In this document: positions 7,448 through 16,262 of the stretch, in pieces | Layout of the letters: every line of letters starts with the position of its first letter | Position numbering within the stretch: the first letter of the stretch is position 1 | NCBI GenBank assembly: GCA_963664245.1 | Contig: OY760934.1 | Span: 248,001-312,000, forward strand | Source: GCA-2711565 sp963664245 | GTDB taxonomy: Bacteria; Bacteroidota; Bacteroidia; Bacteroidales; GCA-2711565 | DNA length: 64,000 nt | Direction: 5' to 3' | Program-made: the position numbers and the translations under genes | Notes under the pieces: generated by a model | The model's database searches: none | What the model was told of the DNA's origin: nothing | What the model saw: only the letters and a program-made list of their open reading frames with translations

Positions 7448-9469
7448 TTATAATACTTTTATAAGTAAACGAAAATTCTTGACTTCCTGCACCAAGTTGT
7501 TCAGTTCTTTTAATTGTACATATTCCTCTTTATCAATGAAGTCTTTTGTAATTATATAACTTGATTGTATTACAAGTTCATCGTTTGATGAACCTAAGCT
7601 TATCTGAAAAAAATATTCTCCTACATCGTTTTTAATACTCCTGTTAAAATCTTCAAGATTTAACACCTTAATATCACGTGGGAATTTCAGGTTAAATGTA
7701 CTTACATCGCTATAGCTATAATCCAAATAATAATTCAAGTCAATAGAATCTTTTTCGCTTTCAATTTTGCTGTTTCGTATTAATTTATCCAGGGTAATAC
7801 TAATCATATTATCACTTATAAATGTGACTGAATTTTTGATTGTGCCTTTTGCATTGAAATTGTATAAAAAAGGAGCTGTGTTTTTAAAAGTAATATTCGT
7901 AATGGTGTCAATTTCTAAAGCAGTTTTATCATCTTCAAATTTGGCAAATGCACTATAATAATCATTCATTTCCTGGTTTTTATCAAGCATACTAAAGAAC
8001 CTTCTTAAATCCGTTGATAATCCGCCGGAAATCCTTAAGCTTGAATTAAAAGTGGTGTTTTTGTTTTCAATATCTACATCACAATAGATATACTGATTCA
8101 GATAATTTAAATTGGCATTCATCCCCGGCAAGGTGATTAAATTAATTTGAACAGAATCTGCTTCTGCCACTTCTAAGTCATAATTAATGTACTTGTCTTT
8201 TGCCTTAATTTTACCCTCTAAAAACGGTTGTGCGATAACGGCTTTTGTATTATAAAGTGATGTTGGGATTTCATTAATCTGATATTTGTAATTTACATCG
8301 TGTGGGTACAAAAAGCTAAGAAATCCCTTGCCATTTTCATATGCAAAAAATATGTGATCAAATTCCCCTTTTCTGATATAGCCCGGGTCAATCTCTCCCG
8401 ATCGTTTACTACGGGCAAATACGGCCCAATATTTAATGTTTAAGTCCTCTAACAATTGACGGTATAAGCGTCGGATACTTATAGGATCAAAACGCTGTTC
8501 TTTTAAAAAGTATCCAGTGGATTTTATAAATTCTTCTTCTTTCGGTTCTTCTATTGCGAAATTTTTAAGAATGTCGTTATGTAGAAGCTCGAATTTGTAA
8601 TATTTGCTACTGTCTTTTTCGTCATCAATAATTCTTTTTTTCCAGCGACGGTAGTACGATTTTTTTTCATAGTCTAGTGATAAAGGTTGGGTCATGTAAT
8701 TAAATTCCTGGTTGTAAACATCTTTCCAGTTTCTAATATCATCGTCCTTATTGTTAACCGAATAAAAGATATAGGGTAATTCGCAGGGCAAACAGGTGTA
8801 GTTGTTTCCTTCCAAAGCTTTAACCTCTTTCATTTTAAATACACAATAAATTAGGGTGTCATTTACCAATACCTGAGGTTTAGGAAATCCATTGTACTCT
8901 TTATACATAATGACCAGATTGGGAGGAGTTTGAATGGTGTATTCGGTATTTAAACTGGGAATGGCATTGAATAGGTTTACAAAATCCCCTAGTTCATAAA
9001 GTTTTAACTTATGGGTATACGTATACTTAATTTCAATCGTATCTCCTGCTTCAACCCCGGGAATCGGAAAATTTATCAGATCTGTTTGTTCTTCTTTTTT
9101 TTGGCGATTTAAAATAAGGCTTGAATCTAATTTTACGATGCTTCCGTCTGACTTTAATGTTTTAATAGTTATAGTACTTAAATCATCTATGGTTGATTTA
9201 CTTAGACTTAGAAATGCAAACTTGTCAACCCCGGATTTATTATTAATTACAATTTTATTTTGGAAAGAAACATGTCTTCTGTAATTCCTCCATGATTTAC
9301 TGTAAGCAACATCTGTATATGAATATAACATGTAAGCATCAGCGTTTTTACACACTTCGCTAAATGGTTGTTTAGGAATACTGTCATTGGCAAAAACACC
9401 GATGCAAATAAAGCTTAGACAAAAGAGAAGGTGCTGTTTAAATTTTGTTTTCGAGAATAATGGGCTCAT
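7448..9469 (-). CDS. DUF3857 protein with a degenerate transglutaminase-like region
   Basis: A 673-residue exported protein: signal peptide (to about A27), then a DUF3857 beta-sandwich (about 50-250) with the family run IPGVEAGDTIEIKYTYTH. About residues 330-390 resemble the transglutaminase fold of the neighbouring paralogue (LYRQLLEDLNIKYWAVFA, then FDHIFFAYENGKGFLSF), but where the catalytic Cys should be there is an aromatic residue, so it is probably inactive. Its start overlaps the end of the upstream paralogue by 32 bases, implying translational coupling. Likely a periplasmic partner of that enzyme (inference). Confidence 0.75.
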   Translation of the reverse strand: MSPLFSKTKFKQHLLFCLSFICIGVFANDSIPKQPFSEVCKNADAYMLYSYTDVAYSKSWRNYRRHVSFQNKIVINNKSGVDKFAFLSLSKSTIDDLSTITIKTLKSDGSIVKLDSSLILNRQKKEEQTDLINFPIPGVEAGDTIEIKYTYTHKLKLYELGDFVNLFNAIPSLNTEYTIQTPPNLVIMYKEYNGFPKPQVLVNDTLIYCVFKMKEVKALEGNNYTCLPCELPYIFYSVNNKDDDIRNWKDVYNQEFNYMTQPLSLDYEKKSYYRRWKKRIIDDEKDSSKYYKFELLHNDILKNFAIEEPKEEEFIKSTGYFLKEQRFDPISIRRLYRQLLEDLNIKYWAVFARSKRSGEIDPGYIRKGEFDHIFFAYENGKGFLSFLYPHDVNYKYQINEIPTSLYNTKAVIAQPFLEGKIKAKDKYINYDLEVAEADSVQINLITLPGMNANLNYLNQYIYCDVDIENKNTTFNSSLRISGGLSTDLRRFFSMLDKNQEMNDYYSAFAKFEDDKTALEIDTITNITFKNTAPFLYNFNAKGTIKNSVTFISDNMISITLDKLIRNSKIESEKDSIDLNYYLDYSYSDVSTFNLKFPRDIKVLNLEDFNRSIKNDVGEYFFQISLGSSNDELVIQSSYIITKDFIDKEEYVQLKELNNLVQEVKNFRLLIKVL

Positions 9470-11264
9470 TGATTATTTTTTTGTACGATTTCAGTATTTC
9501 GTTTATTGTATTAAGGTTTTCTTTTTTAATGAAGATGTAATCAAGAATAAACTCGTAGTTACATTCTATTATAGAATCAGCCGGGTTGCTTATCTTCAGG
9601 TCAAGGGAAACACCTTTATCTGAGAATGAATGTTCAATCTGCTTAAATGCGTTAAAAGGTTCCTGCATTTTAATTGTCAGCTTAACTTTTTTATCGATTG
9701 TGCTACCCAGGTGTGTTCCTTCAAGCAGGGTTTCCCTGTTTTCTGTATCTATTAAACGGGGTAAAAAGTCGATGAATAAATATCGGCTATCATTATCTTT
9801 AAATATTTTCAGATCGACAGATAGCTTGCCTTCAATATTAACCGTGTCAGAATGGCTGTTAACCGTGAGCGCTGTTACCGATTGGTTGTTAAATATCAAT
9901 TCATAATACTTTTTTCCGATACATTCTCTTTCATCTTCTTTGCTGCCATAAAACATCCATTTTAAAAAGTTTCCGGAAATGCCAGTGTAAATAGCTTTAA
10001 ATTTCCCTTGTAACGATTTGCCAGAATCTGTATTTAACTCAACTTCGTAGTTGATTATATTGTCTTGAGGTGCAAATCTGTTTAATTTATAATATTCCCC
10101 GCCATCGGGATTGAGAATTAGGATTGTTTTTTCCTGAATGCTTTGAACAGGGGTTCCCGGTATATGAATCGGATCCGTTGGATCCAGCACAATAGGTTTG
10201 TTATTTAAATATGCCACGCATACAATATGATTAGCCGAACATAAGGCCGGGAAATCGCAATCGCAAATATGGTGAAACGTAGCTGCTAGTGCAATATGGC
10301 TTTTAATTCCTTTGTAATTTAAGGCTTCGCAAAGGAAATTTGATAAGTCTTTACAATCACCATGTTTGTTTTTAAAAACTTCATTTACATGCGATGGAAT
10401 AAATGCGCCTATGCCTATCTCAATGGCGACATATTTAAAATTTGTTCTTACATAATTATAAAGGGTGTTTGCGATTTCGGTTGAGTCGGTTATGCCATTT
10501 GTTATTTCGTTAATTTTATTTATAGCTAATGAATCTAGGCCTCTTACAGTCTCTACTTTACGGAGAAACCAGTTGTTTAAATATTCGGTTTTATTTTCAC
10601 CCGAAGCCGTTGGAATAACCGTTGTTCTTATTAGTGGAGCCCTTATGTCTCTATAAATGCCAAAGTACATCATAAAGTCAGGTTCTACTTTAACCGGAAC
10701 TGCTTTAAAACGAAACTGCATTTGATTGTTAAATTTAGAAGAATCAATAAGCAGATATTTCAAAGAATCTATATATAATGTATTGTAAAAAAAATGGTGT
10801 GTTTCAGGTATTGTAATCTGGTAATCTAGGGTGTCAGCATTATCATAGTTGAATAGGGGTAAATCACAGAAATATCTTAATTCTTTACATGAAACTCTAT
10901 AGGTGATTTTTGCTTCAGTTTCAGCAGGAATGATAATGGACTTTACTCTTTTACTGGAAATTAATTCAGAGTTGAAATCTTCATTGTGAATAATTGGGTC
11001 TTCCAGGATTTTAAACCGCTTTCCTTTTTTAATATATACCTTAATGCCAGATATTCTTTCTAACTCATAATCATAGAAAATAGGAAAAATACTTTCTTCA
11101 GAACTTTGTTTGATGAGTACACTAATATTTCTATTGAATACAGTGTCGTTTACTATTTCAATATGTTCAGTTTTTGTACTGATGTTTAAATCCCGGGCTA
11201 ATCCCGGAATGTGAATTGAAAATAATAAAACTGCCAAGATTGAATTAATCGTAGAACCTTTCAA
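9438..11264 (-). CDS. DUF3857 domain transglutaminase-like protein
   Basis: First gene of a three-gene operon. Signal peptide, DUF3857 domain (about 40-210), then a transglutaminase-like core with a complete triad: Cys304 in KHGDCKDLSN, His346 in NHIVCVAY and Asp361 in LDPTDP, followed by a C-terminal beta domain (about 400-590). The family is periplasmic in Bacteroidota, often acting as cysteine protease-like or amide-transfer enzymes of unknown substrate. Length of 608 residues is usual. The promoter-leader upstream is duplicated before the lipoprotein gene at 6.4 kb, suggesting joint control. Confidence 0.85.
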   Translation of the reverse strand: MKGSTINSILAVLLFSIHIPGLARDLNISTKTEHIEIVNDTVFNRNISVLIKQSSEESIFPIFYDYELERISGIKVYIKKGKRFKILEDPIIHNEDFNSELISSKRVKSIIIPAETEAKITYRVSCKELRYFCDLPLFNYDNADTLDYQITIPETHHFFYNTLYIDSLKYLLIDSSKFNNQMQFRFKAVPVKVEPDFMMYFGIYRDIRAPLIRTTVIPTASGENKTEYLNNWFLRKVETVRGLDSLAINKINEITNGITDSTEIANTLYNYVRTNFKYVAIEIGIGAFIPSHVNEVFKNKHGDCKDLSNFLCEALNYKGIKSHIALAATFHHICDCDFPALCSANHIVCVAYLNNKPIVLDPTDPIHIPGTPVQSIQEKTILILNPDGGEYYKLNRFAPQDNIINYEVELNTDSGKSLQGKFKAIYTGISGNFLKWMFYGSKEDERECIGKKYYELIFNNQSVTALTVNSHSDTVNIEGKLSVDLKIFKDNDSRYLFIDFLPRLIDTENRETLLEGTHLGSTIDKKVKLTIKMQEPFNAFKQIEHSFSDKGVSLDLKISNPADSIIECNYEFILDYIFIKKENLNTINEILKSYKKIINEPIILENKI

Positions 11265-11307
11265 ACCTATTAAAAATTAAAACCATTGTTCATAATATAA
11301 TTATCCC

Positions 11308-11352
11308 TAATGCCGGGGAGAAGCATCAAGTCAAATATATAAAATAAATCAA
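11308..11352 (-). promoter_or_regulatory. Promoter-leader repeat, copy 2
   Basis: Minus-strand -7 box TATATTTG (11332-11339) followed by ATGCTTCTCCCCGGCATTA, as at 6501-6545 with one C fewer. Leader to the ATG at 11264 is about 55 bases. Confidence 0.5.
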
Positions 11353-11396
11353 TGTATAATAGGTTTTAAAAGAGGAATTAGATTCTTTCTGTAAAC

Positions 11397-11430
11397 AAAA
11401 AAGCTGTCTTCTTTCGAAAACAGCTTTTAT
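11397..11430 (-). terminator. Terminator of the displaced rho 3' end
   Basis: Stem AAAAGCTGT/ACAGCTTTT (11399-11407 with 11420-11428) followed on the minus strand by a T-run, about 20 bases after the stop of the rho fragment. It is probably the original rho terminator. It also has A/T flanks on both sides and may work in both directions. Confidence 0.75.
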
Positions 11431-11451
11431 ATCTAAAGAATAATTTTGTGT

Positions 11452-11836
11452 CTATCCATTCATCGAAATCAAAAATTCCTCGTTAGTTTGAGTGAACATG
11501 ATCTTGTCTTTCAGGAACTCCATGGCTTCCAGCGGGTTCATGTCGGCCAGATGGTTTCGTAGTACCCAAATGCGTTGCAGCGATTCTTTATCAAGCAGCA
11601 AATCTTCGCGGCGTGTACTTGATGCCACCAAATCGATAGCCGGGTAAACGCGTTTGTTCGATAATTTGCGATCCAACTGAAGCTCCATGTTGCCGGTACC
11701 TTTAAATTCTTCGAAGATTACTTCATCCATTTTAGAGCCGGTGTCGATCAGGACCGTAGCGATGATGGTTAATGAACCACCGTTTTCAATTTTACGGGCT
11801 GCACCAAAGAAACGTTTTGGTTTTTGAAGGGCGTTG
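11452..11836 (-). pseudogene. Displaced 3' fragment of rho
   Basis: Gap-free duplicate of bases 13471-13855 of the intact rho gene, covering residues 396-523 including the stop. I count 24 mismatches in 385 positions (about 94% identity); only two change the protein (Ala to Val near IIATxLID, Arg to Met in LKDKI). Homology stops abruptly at 11836. The internal Met at 11730 opens a 92-codon ORF, but it lacks the RNA-binding domain and Walker A and cannot be a Rho. The nearly all-silent divergence means the fragment was a selected, working rho end before it was displaced. Confidence 0.93.
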
Positions 11837-11995
11837 CTAAAAAGTATTGGGAATCAAGATTTAATGCTTGTAACATCTGATAAGAACGGAAGATACATAC
11901 AATAATTATGACAAAAGAATAACTAATGTTGGCTAAATAGACGAAACGAGAGTAAATTAAAGTAGAATATTCTGTTTCAAATTTCTACAATTTAA

Positions 11996-12003
11996 TAACT
12001 TTG
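11996..12003 (+). promoter_or_regulatory. -7 box for the PDZ gene
   Basis: TAACTTTG, exact TAnnTTTG, with TTTC at 11975 as a possible -33 element. The rest of 11837-12083 is AT-rich and holds no gene I can see; it is the junction side of the DNA inserted at rho. Confidence 0.4.
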
Positions 12004-12083
12004 AAGCCAGCAACCGCCTACTTTACATATGTTTTGGGATGGCCGTTTTGCAGCGAAGTATTAATAAATTAAAATATGATGTT

Positions 12084-13382
12084 ATGAAAAAGAAACCGTT
12101 TTTTGTAATTCTTTTTATGCTTCCATTTGTGTTATTTGCCCAGAAACAAGGCGATGTTGGAATAGCTTTCAGTGAGGGGAATAATAACTGGGGAAAGGGG
12201 TATTTTTTTATCACCTGGGTTGATCCTAATATTAATGAGAATTATATTGGGAATAATTATTTGAAATATGCAGATATAATTACCCATGTTGATGGGGTAG
12301 ATGTGCATAATATTGCTAGGGAGAAGTTTATGGATTTTTGTAAAGGAGATGTTGGATCAAAGGTAGAGTTTACGGTGAACCGTATGGGATGTCCAGAACC
12401 CATTAAAATAGCGATAAAAAGAAAAGCTTCTTTAAATGCCCTTTGGGGCCCCTATTATTTTTCAACAAAAATAAATTATAATTTAGGGAGTAGTGTCAGG
12501 CACAGTTGGATTATGAGACAGACTAATGATGCTGAAAGTTCCCACCAAATACTAAGCGACAAGGAAATCGATTTTCTTGCATATAAAACTTTTGATTTTG
12601 AATACACTAACCAAAAACAACCATTAATTGAAAAAGAATTATCTTCGGTTATTGAAAATATATTAGAATCTAAAGGATTGGCGAGAGATAAAGAGAACCC
12701 TGATTTCTTGGTTTTTATTGATTTCTTTTCTGATAAAAAAGAACAATATGTTCCGCCAACAGAGAAACTCTATACCCGATATAATACAACATATAATATT
12801 TGGACCAAAAGCTGGGAAACAAGAAAAAATATCCAGTCCAGAACAGAAGGAGATTATACAAGAACTGAATACCTGACTGTGCTAAAAATAGCTTTCATGG
12901 ATGCAAATCGAACAAAGCTTGCTGACAATAAGGTTCCCCCCGTTATATGGGAAGCTACTTATGAAAGAACTGAAAATGAAAAAACAACAATCCTTAATAA
13001 AGCAAAAGAGGAATATCCTTTATTGCTGAAATCTTATCCTGTTATAGCATGGCAATTTGATTTAGCTTATAATGATTGGGGAATATATGTAGACCGTGTG
13101 AATCCTAATAAGATAGCAAAAATAATTCCCGGCAGCTATGCCGAAAAAATTGGCTTACAGGAAAATGATATTATTGTGATGGTAAGAAAAGTAGATCGAG
13201 CAGCTTCATATCGTGAATACAAAGAATCCCCGATGTTTTATTTATTTGAATATGACAAACAGCTTTGGTCTGTTTATAAGATTAGGGTTAATAGAGATGG
13301 GAAAAATAAAACGTTGTCTATTTCGTATAAAGATCCCCAACCTTCGGTAGAGAGGTTGAAGATAAGCCTTCCTCAAGAATAA
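12084..13382 (+). CDS. Exported PDZ-domain protein inserted beside rho
   Basis: The start at 12084 gives a signal peptide (MKKKPFFVILFMLPFVLFAQ); an ATG at 12039 would add 15 residues before it. The 432-residue protein has an N-terminal PDZ-like domain (YADIITHVDGVDVHN), a middle region with DUF4136-like features (PDFLVFIDFF, aromatic-rich YNTTYNIWTKSWETR), and a second PDZ near the C-terminus (IIPGSYAEKIGLQENDIIV). No protease catalytic domain. Probably a periplasmic lipid- or peptide-binding protein. It is the only gene between the two rho copies, runs opposite to them, and is likely cargo of that insertion. Confidence 0.7.
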   Translation: MKKKPFFVILFMLPFVLFAQKQGDVGIAFSEGNNNWGKGYFFITWVDPNINENYIGNNYLKYADIITHVDGVDVHNIAREKFMDFCKGDVGSKVEFTVNRMGCPEPIKIAIKRKASLNALWGPYYFSTKINYNLGSSVRHSWIMRQTNDAESSHQILSDKEIDFLAYKTFDFEYTNQKQPLIEKELSSVIENILESKGLARDKENPDFLVFIDFFSDKKEQYVPPTEKLYTRYNTTYNIWTKSWETRKNIQSRTEGDYTRTEYLTVLKIAFMDANRTKLADNKVPPVIWEATYERTENEKTTILNKAKEEYPLLLKSYPVIAWQFDLAYNDWGIYVDRVNPNKIAKIIPGSYAEKIGLQENDIIVMVRKVDRAASYREYKESPMFYLFEYDKQLWSVYKIRVNRDGKNKTLSISYKDPQPSVERLKISLPQE

Positions 13383-13407
13383 TGAATGATTTTTGATAGT
13401 TTTAAAA

Positions 13408-13458
13408 TATATATTAAAAAGGCTGGAACCTACGGGTAACAGCCTTTTTTAATATATT
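13408..13458. terminator. Bidirectional terminator between PDZ gene and rho
   Basis: Long stem with AAAAAGGCTG/CAGCCTTTTT as the core, extended by ATATATT/AATATAT, loop GAACCTACGGGTAA, with a T-run on both strands. It serves the plus-strand PDZ gene and the minus-strand rho gene. It differs from the terminator at 11.4 kb, as expected if this rho end was imported. Confidence 0.85.
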
Positions 13459-13470
13459 AATTTTTAATGG

Positions 13471-15042
13471 TTATCCATTCATCGAGATTAAAAATTCCTC
13501 GTTGGTTTGAGTGAACCTGATTTTGTCTTTCAGGAATTCCATGGCTTCCAGCGGGTTCATGTCGGCCAAGTGGTTCCGCAGTACCCAAATACGTTGCAGC
13601 GATTCTTTATCAAGCAGCAAATCTTCGCGGCGTGTACTTGATGCCACCAAATCGATAGCCGGGTAAACACGTTTGTTCGATAATTTGCGATCCAACTGAA
13701 GCTCCATATTGCCTGTACCTTTAAATTCTTCGAAGATTACTTCATCCATTTTAGAACCGGTGTCGATCAGGGCAGTAGCGATAATGGTCAATGAACCGCC
13801 GTTTTCGATTTTACGGGCTGCGCCAAAGAAACGTTTTGGTTTTTGAAGGGCATTGGCTTCCACCCCACCGGATAATACTTTGCCCGATGCCGGAGAAACA
13901 GTGTTGTAAGCCCTTGCCAAACGGGTGATAGAGTCGAGCAGGATAACTACGTCGTGGCCGCACTCGGTCATGCGTTTTGCTTTTTCCAGCACAATGTTTG
14001 CAATTTTTACGTGGCGTTCTGCCGGTTCATCAAAAGTAGATGAAATGACTTCGGCTTTTACGCTACGTTCCATGTCTGTTACCTCTTCCGGGCGTTCATC
14101 AATTAACAAAATAATTAAATAGGCTTCGGGATGGTTGGCAGCAATGGCGTTGGCAACTTCTTTTAAAAGAACCGTTTTACCGGTTTTTGGTTGAGCCACA
14201 ATCAACCCACGTTGTCCTTTTCCAATAGGCGTAAACAAGTCGATTACACGGGTTGAAATGGTTTCTTGTGGATGTCCGGTTAACGAAAGTTTTTCGTCCG
14301 GGAACAGGGGCGTTAAGAAATCGAAAGGAATACGGTCGCGTACTTCTTCCGGCCTGCGCCCGTTGATTAACTCAACTTTAATTAACGGAAAATATTTTTC
14401 GGTTTCTTTTGGTGGACGAATGGTCCCTCTCACGGTATCACCGGTTTTTAATCCGAATAATTTAATTTGTGATTGAGAAACGTAAATGTCGTCGGGAGAG
14501 TTCAGGTAATTGTAATCTGATGAACGAAGGAAACCATAGCCATCCTGCATGATTTCAAGAACGCCCTCGCTAGACACAATGCCTTCTAGCTCTGAAAGAA
14601 AATCATCGCGTTTAACTTCGTATTCTGATTTCGGGTTGTCCTGTTTTGGAGTCTCTTTTTTCTCAGGAATTTCAATATTTTCGTTACGTTCTATCCTGCT
14701 TTTTTTAGGTTTGACTTCTTGCTCAGTATCAGGATTGGTTGAAAAAACAGGTTCGTCAATAGAAGGTTCTTCTGGTTCTTTCTTTTTGATCGGTTCCACT
14801 TTTTCGGGCTCACGCGGAATACGTGCACGCCTTCCCCGGCTTGGTTTTTTAATTTCTTTTTTCCCTTTTTCTTTTTCTTCTTTTTCTAGCTCTTCATTGG
14901 TAGGATTTAACGCCTGATGATCTAAAATTTTGTAGATAAGATCTTGCTTTAATAATTTATCAACTTTAGGAATGTTAAGGCTTTTAGCTATCTCACGCAG
15001 TTCCGAAACCAATTTGCCATTAAGTTCAATAATGTCGTACAT
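13471..15042 (-). CDS. rho: Transcription termination factor Rho
   Basis: ATP-dependent RNA helicase that ends transcription. Order: Rho_N helical domain (5-47), a Lys/Glu/Pro-rich insert (about 48-145) typical of Bacteroidota Rho, an RNA-binding cold-shock-like domain (about 155-225, GYGFLRS), and the RecA-type ATPase with Walker A QPKTGKT (285-291), Walker B VVILLDS and the Q-loop region. Full length at 523 residues. Its last 128 codons are duplicated 2.0 kb downstream, so the present 3' end may be a recombinant import. A -7 box lies at 15160. Confidence 0.98.
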   Translation of the reverse strand: MYDIIELNGKLVSELREIAKSLNIPKVDKLLKQDLIYKILDHQALNPTNEELEKEEKEKGKKEIKKPSRGRRARIPREPEKVEPIKKKEPEEPSIDEPVFSTNPDTEQEVKPKKSRIERNENIEIPEKKETPKQDNPKSEYEVKRDDFLSELEGIVSSEGVLEIMQDGYGFLRSSDYNYLNSPDDIYVSQSQIKLFGLKTGDTVRGTIRPPKETEKYFPLIKVELINGRRPEEVRDRIPFDFLTPLFPDEKLSLTGHPQETISTRVIDLFTPIGKGQRGLIVAQPKTGKTVLLKEVANAIAANHPEAYLIILLIDERPEEVTDMERSVKAEVISSTFDEPAERHVKIANIVLEKAKRMTECGHDVVILLDSITRLARAYNTVSPASGKVLSGGVEANALQKPKRFFGAARKIENGGSLTIIATALIDTGSKMDEVIFEEFKGTGNMELQLDRKLSNKRVYPAIDLVASSTRREDLLLDKESLQRIWVLRNHLADMNPLEAMEFLKDKIRFTQTNEEFLISMNG

Positions 15043-15159
15043 GAAAATTTTATTTAATTTTTAAATAAGGAGTTTTAATTATATGATAAATTTTTTTACG
15101 TGCTTTATGTTATAAAAAATTTAAGTAGAAAATAGTTTATGGAAATACTTATTCTTTTG

Positions 15160-15167
15160 CAAATATA
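15160..15167 (-). promoter_or_regulatory. -7 box for rho
   Basis: Minus-strand TATATTTG about 118 bases before the rho start, giving a long AT-rich leader. Rho genes are often autoregulated through the leader, but no specific site is visible here. Confidence 0.4.
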
Positions 15168-15275
15168 ATAAAAGAATAATATAAATCTTAAAAAAATAGG
15201 AAAAAAAGTACTTCAACTTTCAAATTTGTAGTTCTTTATAACGAAAATTTAAAGAAAATTTGTGTTCAGTTTTCT

Positions 15276-15283
15276 TATATTTG
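15276..15283 (+). promoter_or_regulatory. -7 box for the DUF4293 gene
   Basis: TATATTTG 17 bases before the ATG at 15301. It lies inside the longer in-frame ORF that opens at a GTG at 15262, so the GTG is not the start. Confidence 0.5.
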
Positions 15284-15300
15284 CATTAAAATTTTTAGTT

Positions 15301-15771
15301 ATGATTCAGCGTATACAAAGTGTTTACTTATTTGTTGCAAGCCTGGCTTTAGGCCTGATGTTTGTTTTCCCGATTAGCCGGTTTTATGGTGATTTACATA
15401 CTTTAGAACTTTCTTTATTGGAATTAAAAAACCTGGTGCCAACCAGCGCGGATATTGTTAATCCCTATTTTACCTATCCTTTGGCTATTTCAGTAATTAT
15501 TATTTCGGCAGTTGCTTTTATAAGCATCTTCTTTTATAAAAAAAGGAGAAGACAAATACGTTTGATACAGATTGATATTTTCCTAAATATCCTCTTGATT
15601 TTTGGTGTTTTCTTTGTTTATACCAGGCTGATTCAAAACCAAGTGAGCGTTGATGAAGTTTACGATATTGCTTCTTATCTTCCGCTGATATCGCTGGTGG
15701 CGTTAATTCTGGCTTATCGTGGTGTAAAGAAAGACGAAATGCTGGTTCGTTCGGCTGACCGATTGCGTTAG
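15301..15771 (+). CDS. DUF4293 family membrane protein
   Basis: A 156-residue integral membrane protein with four hydrophobic helices (about 7-24, 55-80, 90-115, 125-145) and the Bacteroidota-specific N-terminus MIQRIQSVYLF followed by FPISRF. DUF4293 proteins are widespread in Bacteroidota and of unknown function. The gene is divergent from rho, a common arrangement in the phylum, and its end overlaps the convergent phosphodiesterase gene by four bases. Confidence 0.85.
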   Translation: MIQRIQSVYLFVASLALGLMFVFPISRFYGDLHTLELSLLELKNLVPTSADIVNPYFTYPLAISVIIISAVAFISIFFYKKRRRQIRLIQIDIFLNILLIFGVFFVYTRLIQNQVSVDEVYDIASYLPLISLVALILAYRGVKKDEMLVRSADRLR

Positions 15772-16262
15772 GCTCTTTTTACTTCAAATATTTCTAAATC
15801 CTTTATTTGATTTCCGTCTATTTGAAAACGCATCATGGTAATGTGTTTGTGAAAGCCCGATTTTCCGGCTGAGCCCGGATTCATGTGCAATAATTTTAAA
15901 TCCGTATCATTTATCACTTTTAAAATGTGAGAATGCCCCGAAATGAATAATTGGGGCTGGTGTTCTGTTAATAAATTTTTAATCCCCTTGGCATAGTGTT
16001 TTGGATAGCCCCCAATGTGGGTCATAAAAACCGTTACTTCTTCGCATCTAAATATTTGGAATTCTTTAGTTTCTAAGCGGATTTTCTGATTATCGATATT
16101 TCCGTAAACGGCAATAAGCGGCTTGAATTTTTTTAGTTTATCAAGGGTTTCAATATCCCCAATATCTCCGGCATGCCATATCTGATCTACGTCTTTGAAA
16201 AAATCAAAAAGTCGGGGGTGAATATACCCGTGCGTATCGGAGATTAAACCAATTTTTTTCAT
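15768..16262 (-). CDS. YfcE/MJ0936-type metallophosphoesterase
   Basis: A 164-residue cytoplasmic phosphodiesterase. All metal-binding motifs are present: D-x-H in GLISDTHGY, GD in HAGDIGD, GN in AVYGNID, His in THIGGYP, and GHSH in FISGHSHIL, ending with the family NPGSAG. The usual activity is hydrolysis of phosphodiesters such as model 2',3'-cyclic substrates; the physiological substrate is unknown. Last gene of a probable operon with the DUF3078 gene (one-base overlap) and mscS. Confidence 0.92.
   Translation of the reverse strand: MKKIGLISDTHGYIHPRLFDFFKDVDQIWHAGDIGDIETLDKLKKFKPLIAVYGNIDNQKIRLETKEFQIFRCEEVTVFMTHIGGYPKHYAKGIKNLLTEHQPQLFISGHSHILKVINDTDLKLLHMNPGSAGKSGFHKHITMMRFQIDGNQIKDLEIFEVKRA

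Noticed and set aside
6501..11352. Long direct repeats as att sites of an element carrying the DUF3857 operon
   Set aside because: Both copies read as promoter plus leader for the gene downstream, are imperfect, and no integrase is found; a shared regulatory module explains them better.
11452..11730. 92-residue ORF as a small independent gene
   Set aside because: It is the C-terminal part of Rho; the homology extends upstream of its Met to 11836 and then stops, so it is a gene fragment.
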